A stretch of DNA of 64,000 nt from Bog-113 sp963752695 (GTDB lineage Bacteria > Acidobacteriota > Terriglobia > Bryobacterales > Bryobacteraceae): contig CAVVZB010000002.1 in NCBI GenBank assembly GCA_963752695.1, forward strand, positions 806,001 through 870,000. Reading direction: 5' to 3'. Shown here one piece after another: positions 50,856 to 59,045 of the stretch. Every line of letters begins with the position of its first letter. Positions within the stretch are counted from its first letter, which is position 1. The notes beneath the pieces were generated by a model, which was not told the origin of the DNA, did no database searches, and saw only the letters and a list, made by a program, of their open reading frames with translations. The position numbers were made by a program, and so were the translations under genes.

Positions 50856-51464
50856 ATGCCTACCGATTCCGCCGCGCTCTCGCCCATCCAGCAGCAGGTG
50901 CTCCAACTTCTCGCCACCGGCCTCAGCGTCTCCGCCGCAGCCGACACCGCCGGTGTCCACCGCAACACCATCGCCAATTGGCGGCGCAACTCGCCCGGTT
51001 TCATCCGCGAGTACAACGCCCTCTTTTATGAGCAATCCCTCCTCTGGCGCGACGGCCTGCAGGCCCTCACCGGACAGGCGCTCGAAACCATTCGCCTCAT
51101 CATGGCTAACGGCAGTAACGCCCCCGGTGTTCGACTCCGCGCCGCCCTCGGTGTTGTCGACCGCGTGGCCGCCCTCCCTGTCCCGCCGCCCGACACTCCT
51201 CCCGATAACGTCATCGCCATGCCCACCCCCACGCAACCCGCTGAAACTGAAGCCGCTAACGAGGCCGACGCCGCTGCCAATAACCTCACCGTGCCTCTGC
51301 CAGCCGAGCCCCTGAAAACCAAGAAACTTGCACAATCCCGCACAATTCCCACCCCCATCCGCGGCCCGAAATCGGCTGCCCGGCACGCCCGGAATCAGCC
51401 GTGTTCCTGTGGCAGCACGCTCAAATTCAAAAATTGTTGCTTGCGAAAGGCAATTGCCGCCTAG
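50856..51464 (+). CDS. HTH protein with C-terminal SEC-C zinc motif
   Basis: 202 residues from ATG 50856, with GGCGAGG upstream. The N-terminal helix-turn-helix reads LQLLATGLSVSAAADTAGVH then RNTIANWRRNSPGFIREYNA, a homeodomain/helper-phage type HTH. A Pro/Ala-rich linker follows (NVIAMPTPTQPAETEAANEA). The end is a SEC-C motif (PCSCGSTLKFKNCC), the four-Cys zinc knuckle known from SecA and many small DNA- or ribosome-associated proteins. It may be a small regulator. Related proteins are common in Acidobacteria. Confidence 0.75.
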   Translation: MPTDSAALSPIQQQVLQLLATGLSVSAAADTAGVHRNTIANWRRNSPGFIREYNALFYEQSLLWRDGLQALTGQALETIRLIMANGSNAPGVRLRAALGVVDRVAALPVPPPDTPPDNVIAMPTPTQPAETEAANEADAAANNLTVPLPAEPLKTKKLAQSRTIPTPIRGPKSAARHARNQPCSCGSTLKFKNCCLRKAIAA

Positions 51465-51517
51465 AAATCACCCCGGATGGCGTAAAGATGTGGCCCGCAA
51501 CGGTCGATAGTGCTGGT

Positions 51518-52567
51518 ATGCCAACCAAAGAGTGCCAGGTGTGCAGCATCAAGGCCTCGTGCCCGTCGGACAGCATGTACCTGTTTGCGCCCACGCCCAT
51601 CCTGGCCCAGCGCATCGAGTCAGTACTGCTCGAAACCGAAGTTCCCTTCGCGCTTCACGATCGGGTCTTCGCTCTGCAAAGTCGCTCGGATCGCGCCGGG
51701 CTTCTCAACATCCTCGAAAGCAAGCTTTCCGCGCCCGAAGCTCACGACCTCCGCGTCACTTTTGATCTGACGAACCTCATGTCCGCCACCAGCCTCACCC
51801 AGGCCTCGCATCGCGCCGAAACCAAGTGGTTTGAAGATGGTTTGGTTCACGATCTTTTCGAGCACTGGTTCCAGCCAATCGTCGATGCCCGTCAGAAATC
51901 GCTCGTCGGCCACGAATGCCTCATCCGCCTCGCACGCGCCGATTCCAAATCTCCGTTCTATAACGGCCAGGAGATTATCGAAGCCGCCGTTTCCCGTGGC
52001 GATCTGCATGTCTTCGATTCCTATAGCCGCGGCGCCGCCATTCGCGCAGCTTCCCGGCAAGACAAGCGCGCCCGCGTCTTTATTAACTTCACCCCGTCGT
52101 CCATTTACGATCCCGCTTTTTGCATGGCGTCCACCCTGCGGGCCATGGAAGGCACTCACCTGCGGCCCGCCGATATCGTGTTTGAAGTCGTCGAAAGCGA
52201 GACCGTCAGCAATCCCGTCCACCTGCGGAAGATCACCGATTACTATCGCGATAAAGGCTTCGGTGTCGCCCTCGATGACGTCGGTACCGGCTCCAATAGC
52301 TTGCAAATGATCGCGGACATCCAGCCCGATTTCATCAAGCTCGATAAGTCCATCGTCTGGAAATGGGATTCCACAATCGGCCTCCGCATGATCCGCAAAC
52401 TCGCCGAGCTTGGCGCCGAAAGCAATATCTCCGTCATTGCTGAAGGTGTCGAACATGCGGCCATGCGTGACACACTTCTCGATGCGGGCATCAGCCTAAT
52501 GCAAGGTTACTTCTTCGGAAAAGCCGCCCCGCGAATGGCCGATCCGTTTGCCCCCGCCGCTTTATGA
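51518..52567 (+). CDS. EAL-domain protein with N-terminal cysteine motif
   Basis: 349 residues from ATG 51518; in-frame ATG 51488 or GTG 51401 are alternatives. The N-terminus has a cysteine cluster (KECQVCSIKASC, C-x2-C-x5-C). The EAL domain (about 110-345) hydrolyses cyclic di-GMP. Its signature is ECLIR in place of EALIR. The other catalytic positions are present: FINFTPSSI (Asn), VFEVVESETV (Glu), LDDVGTGSNSL (two Asp), IKLDKSIV (Lys), AEGVEH (Glu) and QGYFFGKA. Catalytic activity is therefore likely. No GGDEF or PAS domain is attached. Confidence 0.83.
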   Translation: MPTKECQVCSIKASCPSDSMYLFAPTPILAQRIESVLLETEVPFALHDRVFALQSRSDRAGLLNILESKLSAPEAHDLRVTFDLTNLMSATSLTQASHRAETKWFEDGLVHDLFEHWFQPIVDARQKSLVGHECLIRLARADSKSPFYNGQEIIEAAVSRGDLHVFDSYSRGAAIRAASRQDKRARVFINFTPSSIYDPAFCMASTLRAMEGTHLRPADIVFEVVESETVSNPVHLRKITDYYRDKGFGVALDDVGTGSNSLQMIADIQPDFIKLDKSIVWKWDSTIGLRMIRKLAELGAESNISVIAEGVEHAAMRDTLLDAGISLMQGYFFGKAAPRMADPFAPAAL

Positions 52568-53818
52568 TTTGAAAAAATCCTGGATGTTGATTCCCGCGTA
52601 AGCTAGCGTCAGTCCGATCATTACCACCACTGTCGCCCAGGCCACCCAGTTATAAACCGGTGAGCTGACCCACTCCTTCATCAGGCTCTTCTTATTGATG
52701 AGAAGGATCATGAACACCAGTACAATCGGCAGCAACACACCGTTGATGATCTGCGAAATCAGAATCATCTTGATCAAGGGGAATCGCGGGATCAGCACCA
52801 CCCCAGCGCCACCCACGATCAGCAGCGTATACAGCCAATAGAACACCGGAGCTTCGTTCCAGGTCTTATTGACCCCATGCTCGAACCCGAGTCCCTCGCA
52901 CACCGAATATGCCGTCGAGAGCGGCAGAATGCACGCCGCAAATACCGACGCGTTCAGCAAGCCCCCCGCGAACATCAGAAACGCATACTGGCCGAACGGC
53001 TTCAATCCCAAGGCCGCTTCCGCGCTATCTTTGATGTCCCGCGGCTGCACGCTCCAGATCGCCCCCGCGCACGCCACGATAATGAAGAACGCAATCACCG
53101 AAGTCATCACGCAACCCACAATTACTTCGATCCGCGATTGCGCGTACTCCTTGGCCGAGATCCCCTTTTCCACCACCGCCGCCTGCAAGTAGAACTGCAT
53201 CCACGGAGCAATCGTCGTCCCCACCATCCCGATCAACATCGCGATGTAATCGGAGTCCAGCATCAGCTTCGGCCGCACGCTATAGAGCGCCGCCGTCTTC
53301 CAGTCCGGCTTCACCAGAAACCCGGAAACGATGTACGCAATATAAATCACGCACGCGAACAGAAAGATCTTTTCCACGCTCGCGTAATTGCCCCGTACCG
53401 CCAGAAACCAAACCAGCACCCCGGAAAGCGGAACGCAAATCCACGGCGCCACCCCGAACAGCCCCAGCGAGCTTGCCACCCCGGCGAACTCGGACATGAT
53501 GTTCAAGAAGTTAACTGCGACCAGCAGCAGCATCACGATGAACGTCATCCGTAGCCCGAACTCTTCGCGGATCAGGTCGGACAACCCCTTGCCCGTCACT
53601 GCCCCCATCCGCGAGCACATCTCCTGCGTCAGAATCAGCACCACCGTGATCGGCAGCAGCGTCCACAGCGGCAGATACCCCCACCGCGCTCCTGCCTGCG
53701 AATATGTGAAGATCCCGCCGGAGTCGTTGTCCACCACCGCCGTGATGAACCCCGGTCCCAGCACCGCCAGGAACACCAGGAACGAATTGCGGAATCGCCG
53801 AAACAACTGCACCATCAC
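52562..53818 (-). CDS. Nramp-related divalent-metal transporter with Mg2+-type site changes
   Basis: 418 residues and about eleven helices of the SLC11/Nramp family. Canonical Mn/Fe transporters keep DPGN in helix 1 and MPHN in helix 6. Here the aligned motifs read DSGG (GPGFITAVVDNDSGGIF) and APWM (MVGTTIAPWMQFYLQAAVV). The helix-1 Asp is kept, the Asn is Gly, and the helix-6 Met is Ala. Loss of that methionine is the main mark of the Nramp-related Mg2+ transporter (NRMT) branch. The gene overlaps by 4 bp a gene for an MgtE-type Mg2+ sensor module without a membrane part. Mg2+ (or Mn2+) is the likely substrate. Confidence 0.85.
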   Translation of the reverse strand: MMVQLFRRFRNSFLVFLAVLGPGFITAVVDNDSGGIFTYSQAGARWGYLPLWTLLPITVVLILTQEMCSRMGAVTGKGLSDLIREEFGLRMTFIVMLLLVAVNFLNIMSEFAGVASSLGLFGVAPWICVPLSGVLVWFLAVRGNYASVEKIFLFACVIYIAYIVSGFLVKPDWKTAALYSVRPKLMLDSDYIAMLIGMVGTTIAPWMQFYLQAAVVEKGISAKEYAQSRIEVIVGCVMTSVIAFFIIVACAGAIWSVQPRDIKDSAEAALGLKPFGQYAFLMFAGGLLNASVFAACILPLSTAYSVCEGLGFEHGVNKTWNEAPVFYWLYTLLIVGGAGVVLIPRFPLIKMILISQIINGVLLPIVLVFMILLINKKSLMKEWVSSPVYNWVAWATVVVMIGLTLAYAGINIQDFFKS

Positions 53819-55056
53819 CGTTCCCGCAGCACGGAGATAATATCGTCAGCCGTCACCACGCCCACCAGCCGTCCGTCTTCCTCCACCACCGGTAAGGTCA
53901 GCAGATTGTATTTATCGAACATCTCCGTCACGCGGTCCTGCCTCAAATCCACCCGCGCCGAAATCAGCGTCTCGGAGGTCAGCTCCATCAGCGGCGTTTC
54001 GCCCCTCGCCGTGAACAACCGCGCCAGCGGCACCACTCCCGTCAGCTTCTCGTTCACGTCCGCCAGCAGCAGCACGTTCAACGACTCCAACATGTCCTCG
54101 TTCTGCCGCAGCGCCGTCATCGCGTCCGCAATCGTGGCCGTCTCCGGCAGCATCACGAACTCGGTGTTCATCATCCCGCCCGCCGTGTGCTCGCCATACT
54201 CCAACAGTTCGCGAACCTCTTCGCCTTCGTCCGCGTCCATCTCCTCCAGAATCTCTTCGCTCGTCTCCTGTTCCAGTTCGGACAATGCATGCGCCGCTTC
54301 GTCCGGCGACATCTCCTCAATAATGTCCGCCGCCACTTCCGGCTCCAACGATTCCAGAATGCTCGCCTGCATCTTCGGCTCAACCTCCGACAACGCTTCC
54401 GCCGCCGACTCGCTATCGATGGTCTCGAAAATGGATTCCCGCTCCGCCGGACCCAGTTCCTCCACAATGTCCGCCAGGTCCGCCGGATGCAAATGCTCCA
54501 GCTTCTCGTTCGAGATGTTCAGCCTCAACCGTCTCAGCGGATCGGGCTCCACGATGTTGCAGTAGTCCCACCGGATCGAATGCGGAGGAATCGGAGCCTG
54601 CATGCGCCTCACAGTGGCAGCCGGTAACACGCCCTGGAACACTCGCCGCAGAATGCTGCGCACTCCGATGTCGATGTCGATGATGTGCAGGCAATCCCGC
54701 GTCCCATCGTGAACCTGATCGAACGTAACATCGTTGACCCGCACCACCTTCCGCCCGTTCACGTCGATGATCTGCTGGTCTAGCAAGTCCCGGTCGATCC
54801 GCAGCATGTACTCGTCGGAATGGTACGGCACAAGCTTCTCGTCGGAAAGCTTGAGCCCGGCAAATGATATGCTGCTGACCTGGTCGAACCGAATCGATAG
54901 CCAAGCCCCGCCCGCGCCTACCAGGAACCGGTCCACCCGCGAGGCGTGGATCAACGGCACGATCGCCGCGTCCCGCACCCGCCCGATGCGCCGGTTCTTC
55001 AGGTCATAGACCGGCAGCCCGAGCAGTTCCGTGAAGTACAAGAAGTGTTCCGCCAT
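53815..55056 (-). CDS. MgtE_N plus CBS-pair regulatory protein with N-terminal PRC-barrel-like domain, no membrane domain
   Basis: 413 residues. The N-terminal 150 residues are barrel-like (FLYFTELLGLPVYDLKNRRI, GRVRDAAIVPLI; VNGRKVVRVNDVTFDQVH), similar to PRC domains. A superhelical MgtE_N domain (about 175-275) has HLHPADLADIVEELGPAERE, ALSEVEPKMQASILESLEPE and EEMSPDEAAHALSELEQETS. A CBS pair follows (about 285-410) and ends VVEEDGRLVGVVTADDIISV. In MgtE these cytosolic domains gate the pore in response to Mg2+. Here the five-helix MgtE transport domain is absent and the next gene, overlapping by 4 bp, is an Nramp-like transporter. Confidence 0.87.
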   Translation of the reverse strand: MAEHFLYFTELLGLPVYDLKNRRIGRVRDAAIVPLIHASRVDRFLVGAGGAWLSIRFDQVSSISFAGLKLSDEKLVPYHSDEYMLRIDRDLLDQQIIDVNGRKVVRVNDVTFDQVHDGTRDCLHIIDIDIGVRSILRRVFQGVLPAATVRRMQAPIPPHSIRWDYCNIVEPDPLRRLRLNISNEKLEHLHPADLADIVEELGPAERESIFETIDSESAAEALSEVEPKMQASILESLEPEVAADIIEEMSPDEAAHALSELEQETSEEILEEMDADEGEEVRELLEYGEHTAGGMMNTEFVMLPETATIADAMTALRQNEDMLESLNVLLLADVNEKLTGVVPLARLFTARGETPLMELTSETLISARVDLRQDRVTEMFDKYNLLTLPVVEEDGRLVGVVTADDIISVLRER

Positions 55057-55073
55057 CGGTACTCATCCGGCGG

Positions 55074-56840
55074 CTATTGAATCGATAGCGTCCATGGCGA
55101 GATGCTCAGATATCCGCCATGCTGCCACACCCGCATCCCTGCGCTTTCCCACAATCCTGGCGCCAGCCCCACCGGAGGTCTTCCCATCAGCGCCGAAAGC
55201 GTTCGTCCTATCTGGCTCTCCACCCCGCCGTCGGCCCCCGCCGTTCCCGTCAGTAGCTCAAGCCAACTACGCCGCGGCGGATACGTCACCAGTGTCACCT
55301 GCTCATCCGCGCGGATCTGCGCCCGGCTTTTCACCAGCTCAATCGCCCGGTCAATCCCGCCCAGCTCATCCACCAGCCCGTTCTCCTTGGCCTGGTCGCC
55401 GAGCCATACCCGCCCTTGCGCCAACGGCTCGATCTGTCCGAACGCGCGCTTCCGCGAGTCCGCCACCTTCTGTACGAATCCCTGATAGTTCAGGTCGATG
55501 CCTTCCCGCAGCTTCGCCCGCTCCGCCTCGCTGAGCGGTTGGTAATCGCTCTCTATCCCCGCAAAGCGCCCCCGCTGCAGCCCGTCCTTGTCGATCCCCA
55601 GCTTGTCGTAAAGTCCATGTAAAATCGGCTTCCCGAAGATCACTCCGATCGATCCGGTCAGCGTTCCCGGATACGCCACAATCGGCGTCTTATTCATGGC
55701 CATGTAGTAGCCGCCCGAAGCCGCGGTATCCGACATCGATACCACTGTCGGCTTCTTCTTCCGCAGCTCGTTCATTGCCTTCCATAGCTCGTCCGACGCG
55801 AACACCTCGCCCCCCGGCGAGTCGATCCGTACTATAACCGCCTTCGCGCTCGATGTCCCCACCTTCTGCAACAGCTTGGTAAAGCTCTCCGATTCGATGG
55901 CGCTCCCGCCGGTACTGCTCGATTCCGGATCGCCCCGTACGATCTCGCCCTGGGCCACCACGAACGCGATCTGCTGCTTGCCCGCAATCCCGGCGTCAGC
56001 ATCGGTGGCCTTCACGTATTCCCGCTCGGTCACCTGGCGAACGTCGGCCTTCATCTCGTCCCGCAGCTTCCCGAACATCTCGTTCTCGTAGCAAAGCCCG
56101 TCCACCAGCCCGCGGCTGAACACCTGGCCGGATAGCAGCGGCCCGTTGTCGATGGCGTCCTGCACTTCGACCACTGGCTTCTTCCGGCCCAGCGCGATCG
56201 TGCGCACCAGGTCGCCGTAGAGCCGGTCGATTACACTCGTCAATACCTCGCGCGTCTCCGGACTCATGTCGCTCCGCGTGAACATGTCCATGTAGTCCTT
56301 GTACTTGCCCGCGTGCTCCACGTCCACCGACACTCCCAGCTTGTCCAACGTCCGCCGAAAGTACATCATCTCGAAGCGCAGGCCCTTCAGATTCAACATG
56401 TCTTCCTGCGACAGGAATACTTTGGATGCCGCCGTCGCGACGTAGTAATCGCGCGTTCCCGGCGTCTTCAAATAAGCGTAGAGCGGCTTGCCTGACTTGC
56501 GGAACTTCTCCAGATCCGCGTGCAGTTCCTCCATCTTTCCCCAGCCCACGCTCAGGTCATGCGGCTCGATCACCACGGCCTTGATGCGAGAGTCCGCCGC
56601 CGCCCGCCGCAGCATCGCCCAGTTGTCTTCCAATGTCAGCGCGGGCTTCTGGCCGAACGCGTCGAAGGGTACTTCCGCCGGGGCACGCTCCGGCAAATCG
56701 CCTTCCAGGTGGAGCACCAGCGTCGACCCCGCTGCAATTGCCGGCGGCTTATTCCGCTGCCCCACCACCGCAAACACGGCAATCGCCAACGCCAAAACCA
56801 CCAGAACCGCCCCAACCACCAGTCCCAGGAAGAATCTCAT
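55074..56840 (-). CDS. sppA: Signal peptide peptidase SppA, long form
   Basis: 588 residues with an N-terminal membrane anchor (FFLGLVVGAVLVVLALAIAV) and two tandem S49 domains. The N-terminal half provides the Lys (DYYVATAASKVFLSQE). The C-terminal half provides the Ser (DTAASGGYYMAMNKTP) and the conserved TLTGSIGVIFGKP. The enzyme degrades cleaved signal peptides in the membrane as a tetramer. It ends 17 bp before the MgtE_N/CBS gene on the same strand and starts 58 bp after the SDR gene, so these four genes may be one transcript. Confidence 0.93.
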   Translation of the reverse strand: MRFFLGLVVGAVLVVLALAIAVFAVVGQRNKPPAIAAGSTLVLHLEGDLPERAPAEVPFDAFGQKPALTLEDNWAMLRRAAADSRIKAVVIEPHDLSVGWGKMEELHADLEKFRKSGKPLYAYLKTPGTRDYYVATAASKVFLSQEDMLNLKGLRFEMMYFRRTLDKLGVSVDVEHAGKYKDYMDMFTRSDMSPETREVLTSVIDRLYGDLVRTIALGRKKPVVEVQDAIDNGPLLSGQVFSRGLVDGLCYENEMFGKLRDEMKADVRQVTEREYVKATDADAGIAGKQQIAFVVAQGEIVRGDPESSSTGGSAIESESFTKLLQKVGTSSAKAVIVRIDSPGGEVFASDELWKAMNELRKKKPTVVSMSDTAASGGYYMAMNKTPIVAYPGTLTGSIGVIFGKPILHGLYDKLGIDKDGLQRGRFAGIESDYQPLSEAERAKLREGIDLNYQGFVQKVADSRKRAFGQIEPLAQGRVWLGDQAKENGLVDELGGIDRAIELVKSRAQIRADEQVTLVTYPPRRSWLELLTGTAGADGGVESQIGRTLSALMGRPPVGLAPGLWESAGMRVWQHGGYLSISPWTLSIQ

Positions 56841-56897
56841 TCCGTTATTTCCATCTAAGGAAAGGTAACATCCCCTGCCGCGATCCGCGCCACCAGG

Positions 56898-57668
56898 TTA
56901 GTGTCCCGAGAACGCGTTGTTGAACTGCTCGAAGAAGCCATAGTACTTCTCCGCATTTAAGTCGCCCGCAAAGCGCAGCGGATGAACGTTCTTCACCAGG
57001 ATCTCCTTCGCCTCAGGGTCCTTGCCCAGTAGCTCCATCACCTCGCTGATGAAATCGGCCAGCGGCATCGCACGCGGATCGCTCTTCTGCTGTTCGCCCA
57101 TCAACTCGGTCTGCACGTAGGGCGGCGGCAGCTCGATCACCTGCACCGAAGTCCCTTTCAGTTGGTAGCGCAGCGAGTCCGTCCACGAGTGAATTGCCGC
57201 CTTGGTCGCGCAGTAGGTCGGCGTCATCGCCAGCGGCATAAATGCCAGCCCGGAACTCACGGTAATTACCGCGGCTTTCGCCTGCTTCTTCAGGTGCGGC
57301 ATCAAGGCTGCGGTCAATTGCAGCGGCGCCGTCAAGTTGGTCGCGATCATGCTTGCGATCGCTTCCGGGTCGGCCCCCTCGCTCAGGTTCTCCATCTTCA
57401 TAATGCCTGCCATGTGGATCACCACATTTAAGTCCGCGTACTTCGCCGTAATGTCCGCCGCGAAGCTCTTCAATTTGCCCGCGTCCTGCACGTCCAGTAC
57501 TTCCGCCGCCATTCCGGGATTGGCCTTCGTCACTTCGTCCAGCACGTCCTTGCGGCGCCCCGCAATGATCACGTGATTCCCGAGCCGGTGAAACGCCTCG
57601 GCCAGCCCGCGCCCAATGCCCGAACCGCCGCCCGTGATCAATATTGTGTTCTTCCCGTTGATGTCCAT
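56898..57668 (-). CDS. Short-chain dehydrogenase/reductase (DltE-like)
   Basis: 256 residues from ATG 57668, with GAGGAG upstream. The coenzyme motif is ITGGGSGIGRGLAEAF (T-G-x3-G-x-G), followed by NVVIHMAGI. The active site is the Ser of VITVSSGLAF and YCATKAA (Tyr-x3-Lys). The end (GDLNAEKYYGFFEQFNNAFS) resembles DltE/YdfG-type SDRs. The substrate is unknown. An upstream in-frame start at 57722 would add 18 residues of basic, unlikely sequence. Confidence 0.88.
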   Translation of the reverse strand: MDINGKNTILITGGGSGIGRGLAEAFHRLGNHVIIAGRRKDVLDEVTKANPGMAAEVLDVQDAGKLKSFAADITAKYADLNVVIHMAGIMKMENLSEGADPEAIASMIATNLTAPLQLTAALMPHLKKQAKAAVITVSSGLAFMPLAMTPTYCATKAAIHSWTDSLRYQLKGTSVQVIELPPPYVQTELMGEQQKSDPRAMPLADFISEVMELLGKDPEAKEILVKNVHPLRFAGDLNAEKYYGFFEQFNNAFSGH

Positions 57669-57731
57669 TCGTCGATCTCCTCGCTCTAAGCGCCGAACTT
57701 TTTCCGGGCGCTTCGCGTACATGCAATCCAG

Positions 57732-57938
57732 ATGCTCGTCTTCGTGCTTTGGCTTTTACTGTTTTTCGTGTGCTGGCCACTCGCTTTGCTCGCGCTCCTG
57801 ATCTACCCGTTTGCCTGGCTGATCAGTCTGCCGTTCCGTTTGGCCGGTTTCGCGGTCGTCGGCGTTTTCGAATTCCTGGGCATGTTGCTGACTCTCCCGT
57901 TCCGGGTGTTCAGCGCCCGCTCGCGCCCACGCTACTGA
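57732..57938 (+). CDS. 68-residue membrane protein
   Basis: ATG 57732 encodes an almost entirely hydrophobic protein: LVFVLWLLLFFVCWPLALLA, LLIYPFAWLISLPFRLAGFA, VVGVFEFLGMLLTLPFRVFS. It ends ARSRPRY. Two or three membrane segments with positive residues between them indicate a real membrane protein. It is divergent to the SDR gene and its end overlaps the convergent isomerase-like gene by 7 bp. Function unknown. Confidence 0.6.
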   Translation: MLVFVLWLLLFFVCWPLALLALLIYPFAWLISLPFRLAGFAVVGVFEFLGMLLTLPFRVFSARSRPRY

Positions 57939-58960
57939 ATCGTCGCCAATAGCTTCCGGGTGTAAGCCAGGCTCGCTTCTAAGTCCACGCGCTCCCGCGT
58001 CGCTTGGTCCGGACGCTCCCACGGCTCCTCGGCTCGCGGTTTACCGCTATCGGCCAGCGCCACGAATCGCTCGAAGTTCCAAGCCGGCACGTCCCGGTAC
58101 GCCTCCCAGAATTGCGGCTCCCGATAATCGAAGTTCTTCGGGCCGAACACAATCGACTCGAGCGACAGCGCCCGCCCCGGACACAACTCCGCATACTTCC
58201 TTACATAGCTGTCAATCCCGACGTTGCCTTCTCCCATCCGCACCCACGTCACCGCCGCGCCGGTCGGCGTCTCCCAAACCGCGCTATCGCGGACATGGCT
58301 CGTCAGCACATACGGATGCAAAGCCTCCAGCGTCACGTGTGGATCTTCCAACGTCCATAACGGGTTTCCCGAGTCCAGACAAGCCCCCACAAACTCCGGG
58401 CCCGCAGCTTCGATCAGCGACTTCAGCTCCTGCCCCTGCATATCGCCCGCGTGGTTTTCGATCGCGATCCTGATCCCCTGATCCATCGCCCGCGATCGCA
58501 CCTTCCGCAGCACCGCCACCGTCTTCTCGATGTGCGCTTCGATCGGCGCCGTCTTCCGGTCATCCATTCCGCCCAGCACTGCGCGCACGATCTTCGATCC
58601 CACCACCCCAGCCGACCCGATCATCCGCGTCAGTTGCTCTTCCGCCGTCCCCGCCTTTGCCTCAAACATCGTCGAACTCGGGCAGATCGAACGCATCCCG
58701 ATCTCAACCTCAATCCCGAGCTCTTCGGCGTGCTTCCGCACTTTCCGCAAGTTCTCCGGCTCCAGGCTGCCGATGAATCGCACCTCGGAGAAATGCACCA
58801 CCTTGGCCTGCTGGCGCGCGCAGTAATCCAAATACTCGAAAGGCGTCCACTTCTGCGAACGCAGGCTGAATAGATCGATTCCTAACTTCACCGGCGCGGG
58901 TGTACTTGCCGCCAGCAATGGCGCGGCGCCCGCCAGCGCCAGAAACTCTCGTCGAAGCAT
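57932..58960 (-). CDS. Secreted xylose isomerase-like TIM-barrel protein
   Basis: 342 residues from ATG 58960 with an export leader (MLRREFLALAGAAPLLAAST). The AP-endonuclease-2/xylose-isomerase TIM barrel shows VKLGIDLFSLRSQKWTPFEY, KVVHFSEVRFIG, GSKIVRAVLGGMDDRKTAPI, IRIAIENHAGDMQGQELKSL and FVGACLDSGNPLWTLEDPHV. The metal-ligand Glu and Asp of the family are present. It probably isomerises or epimerises a sugar or cyclitol, or cleaves such substrates, in the periplasm. Longer upstream frames lack a leader and are rejected. Confidence 0.83.
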   Translation of the reverse strand: MLRREFLALAGAAPLLAASTPAPVKLGIDLFSLRSQKWTPFEYLDYCARQQAKVVHFSEVRFIGSLEPENLRKVRKHAEELGIEVEIGMRSICPSSTMFEAKAGTAEEQLTRMIGSAGVVGSKIVRAVLGGMDDRKTAPIEAHIEKTVAVLRKVRSRAMDQGIRIAIENHAGDMQGQELKSLIEAAGPEFVGACLDSGNPLWTLEDPHVTLEALHPYVLTSHVRDSAVWETPTGAAVTWVRMGEGNVGIDSYVRKYAELCPGRALSLESIVFGPKNFDYREPQFWEAYRDVPAWNFERFVALADSGKPRAEEPWERPDQATRERVDLEASLAYTRKLLATIQ

Positions 58961-59045
58961 TGGCCAAAATTGTAGCAGCGGACGCGCCCGTTCAAGCTGG
59001 CCGTACCCTACCCAACGGTTAACCGTGATGTATAACCGTAATGTC

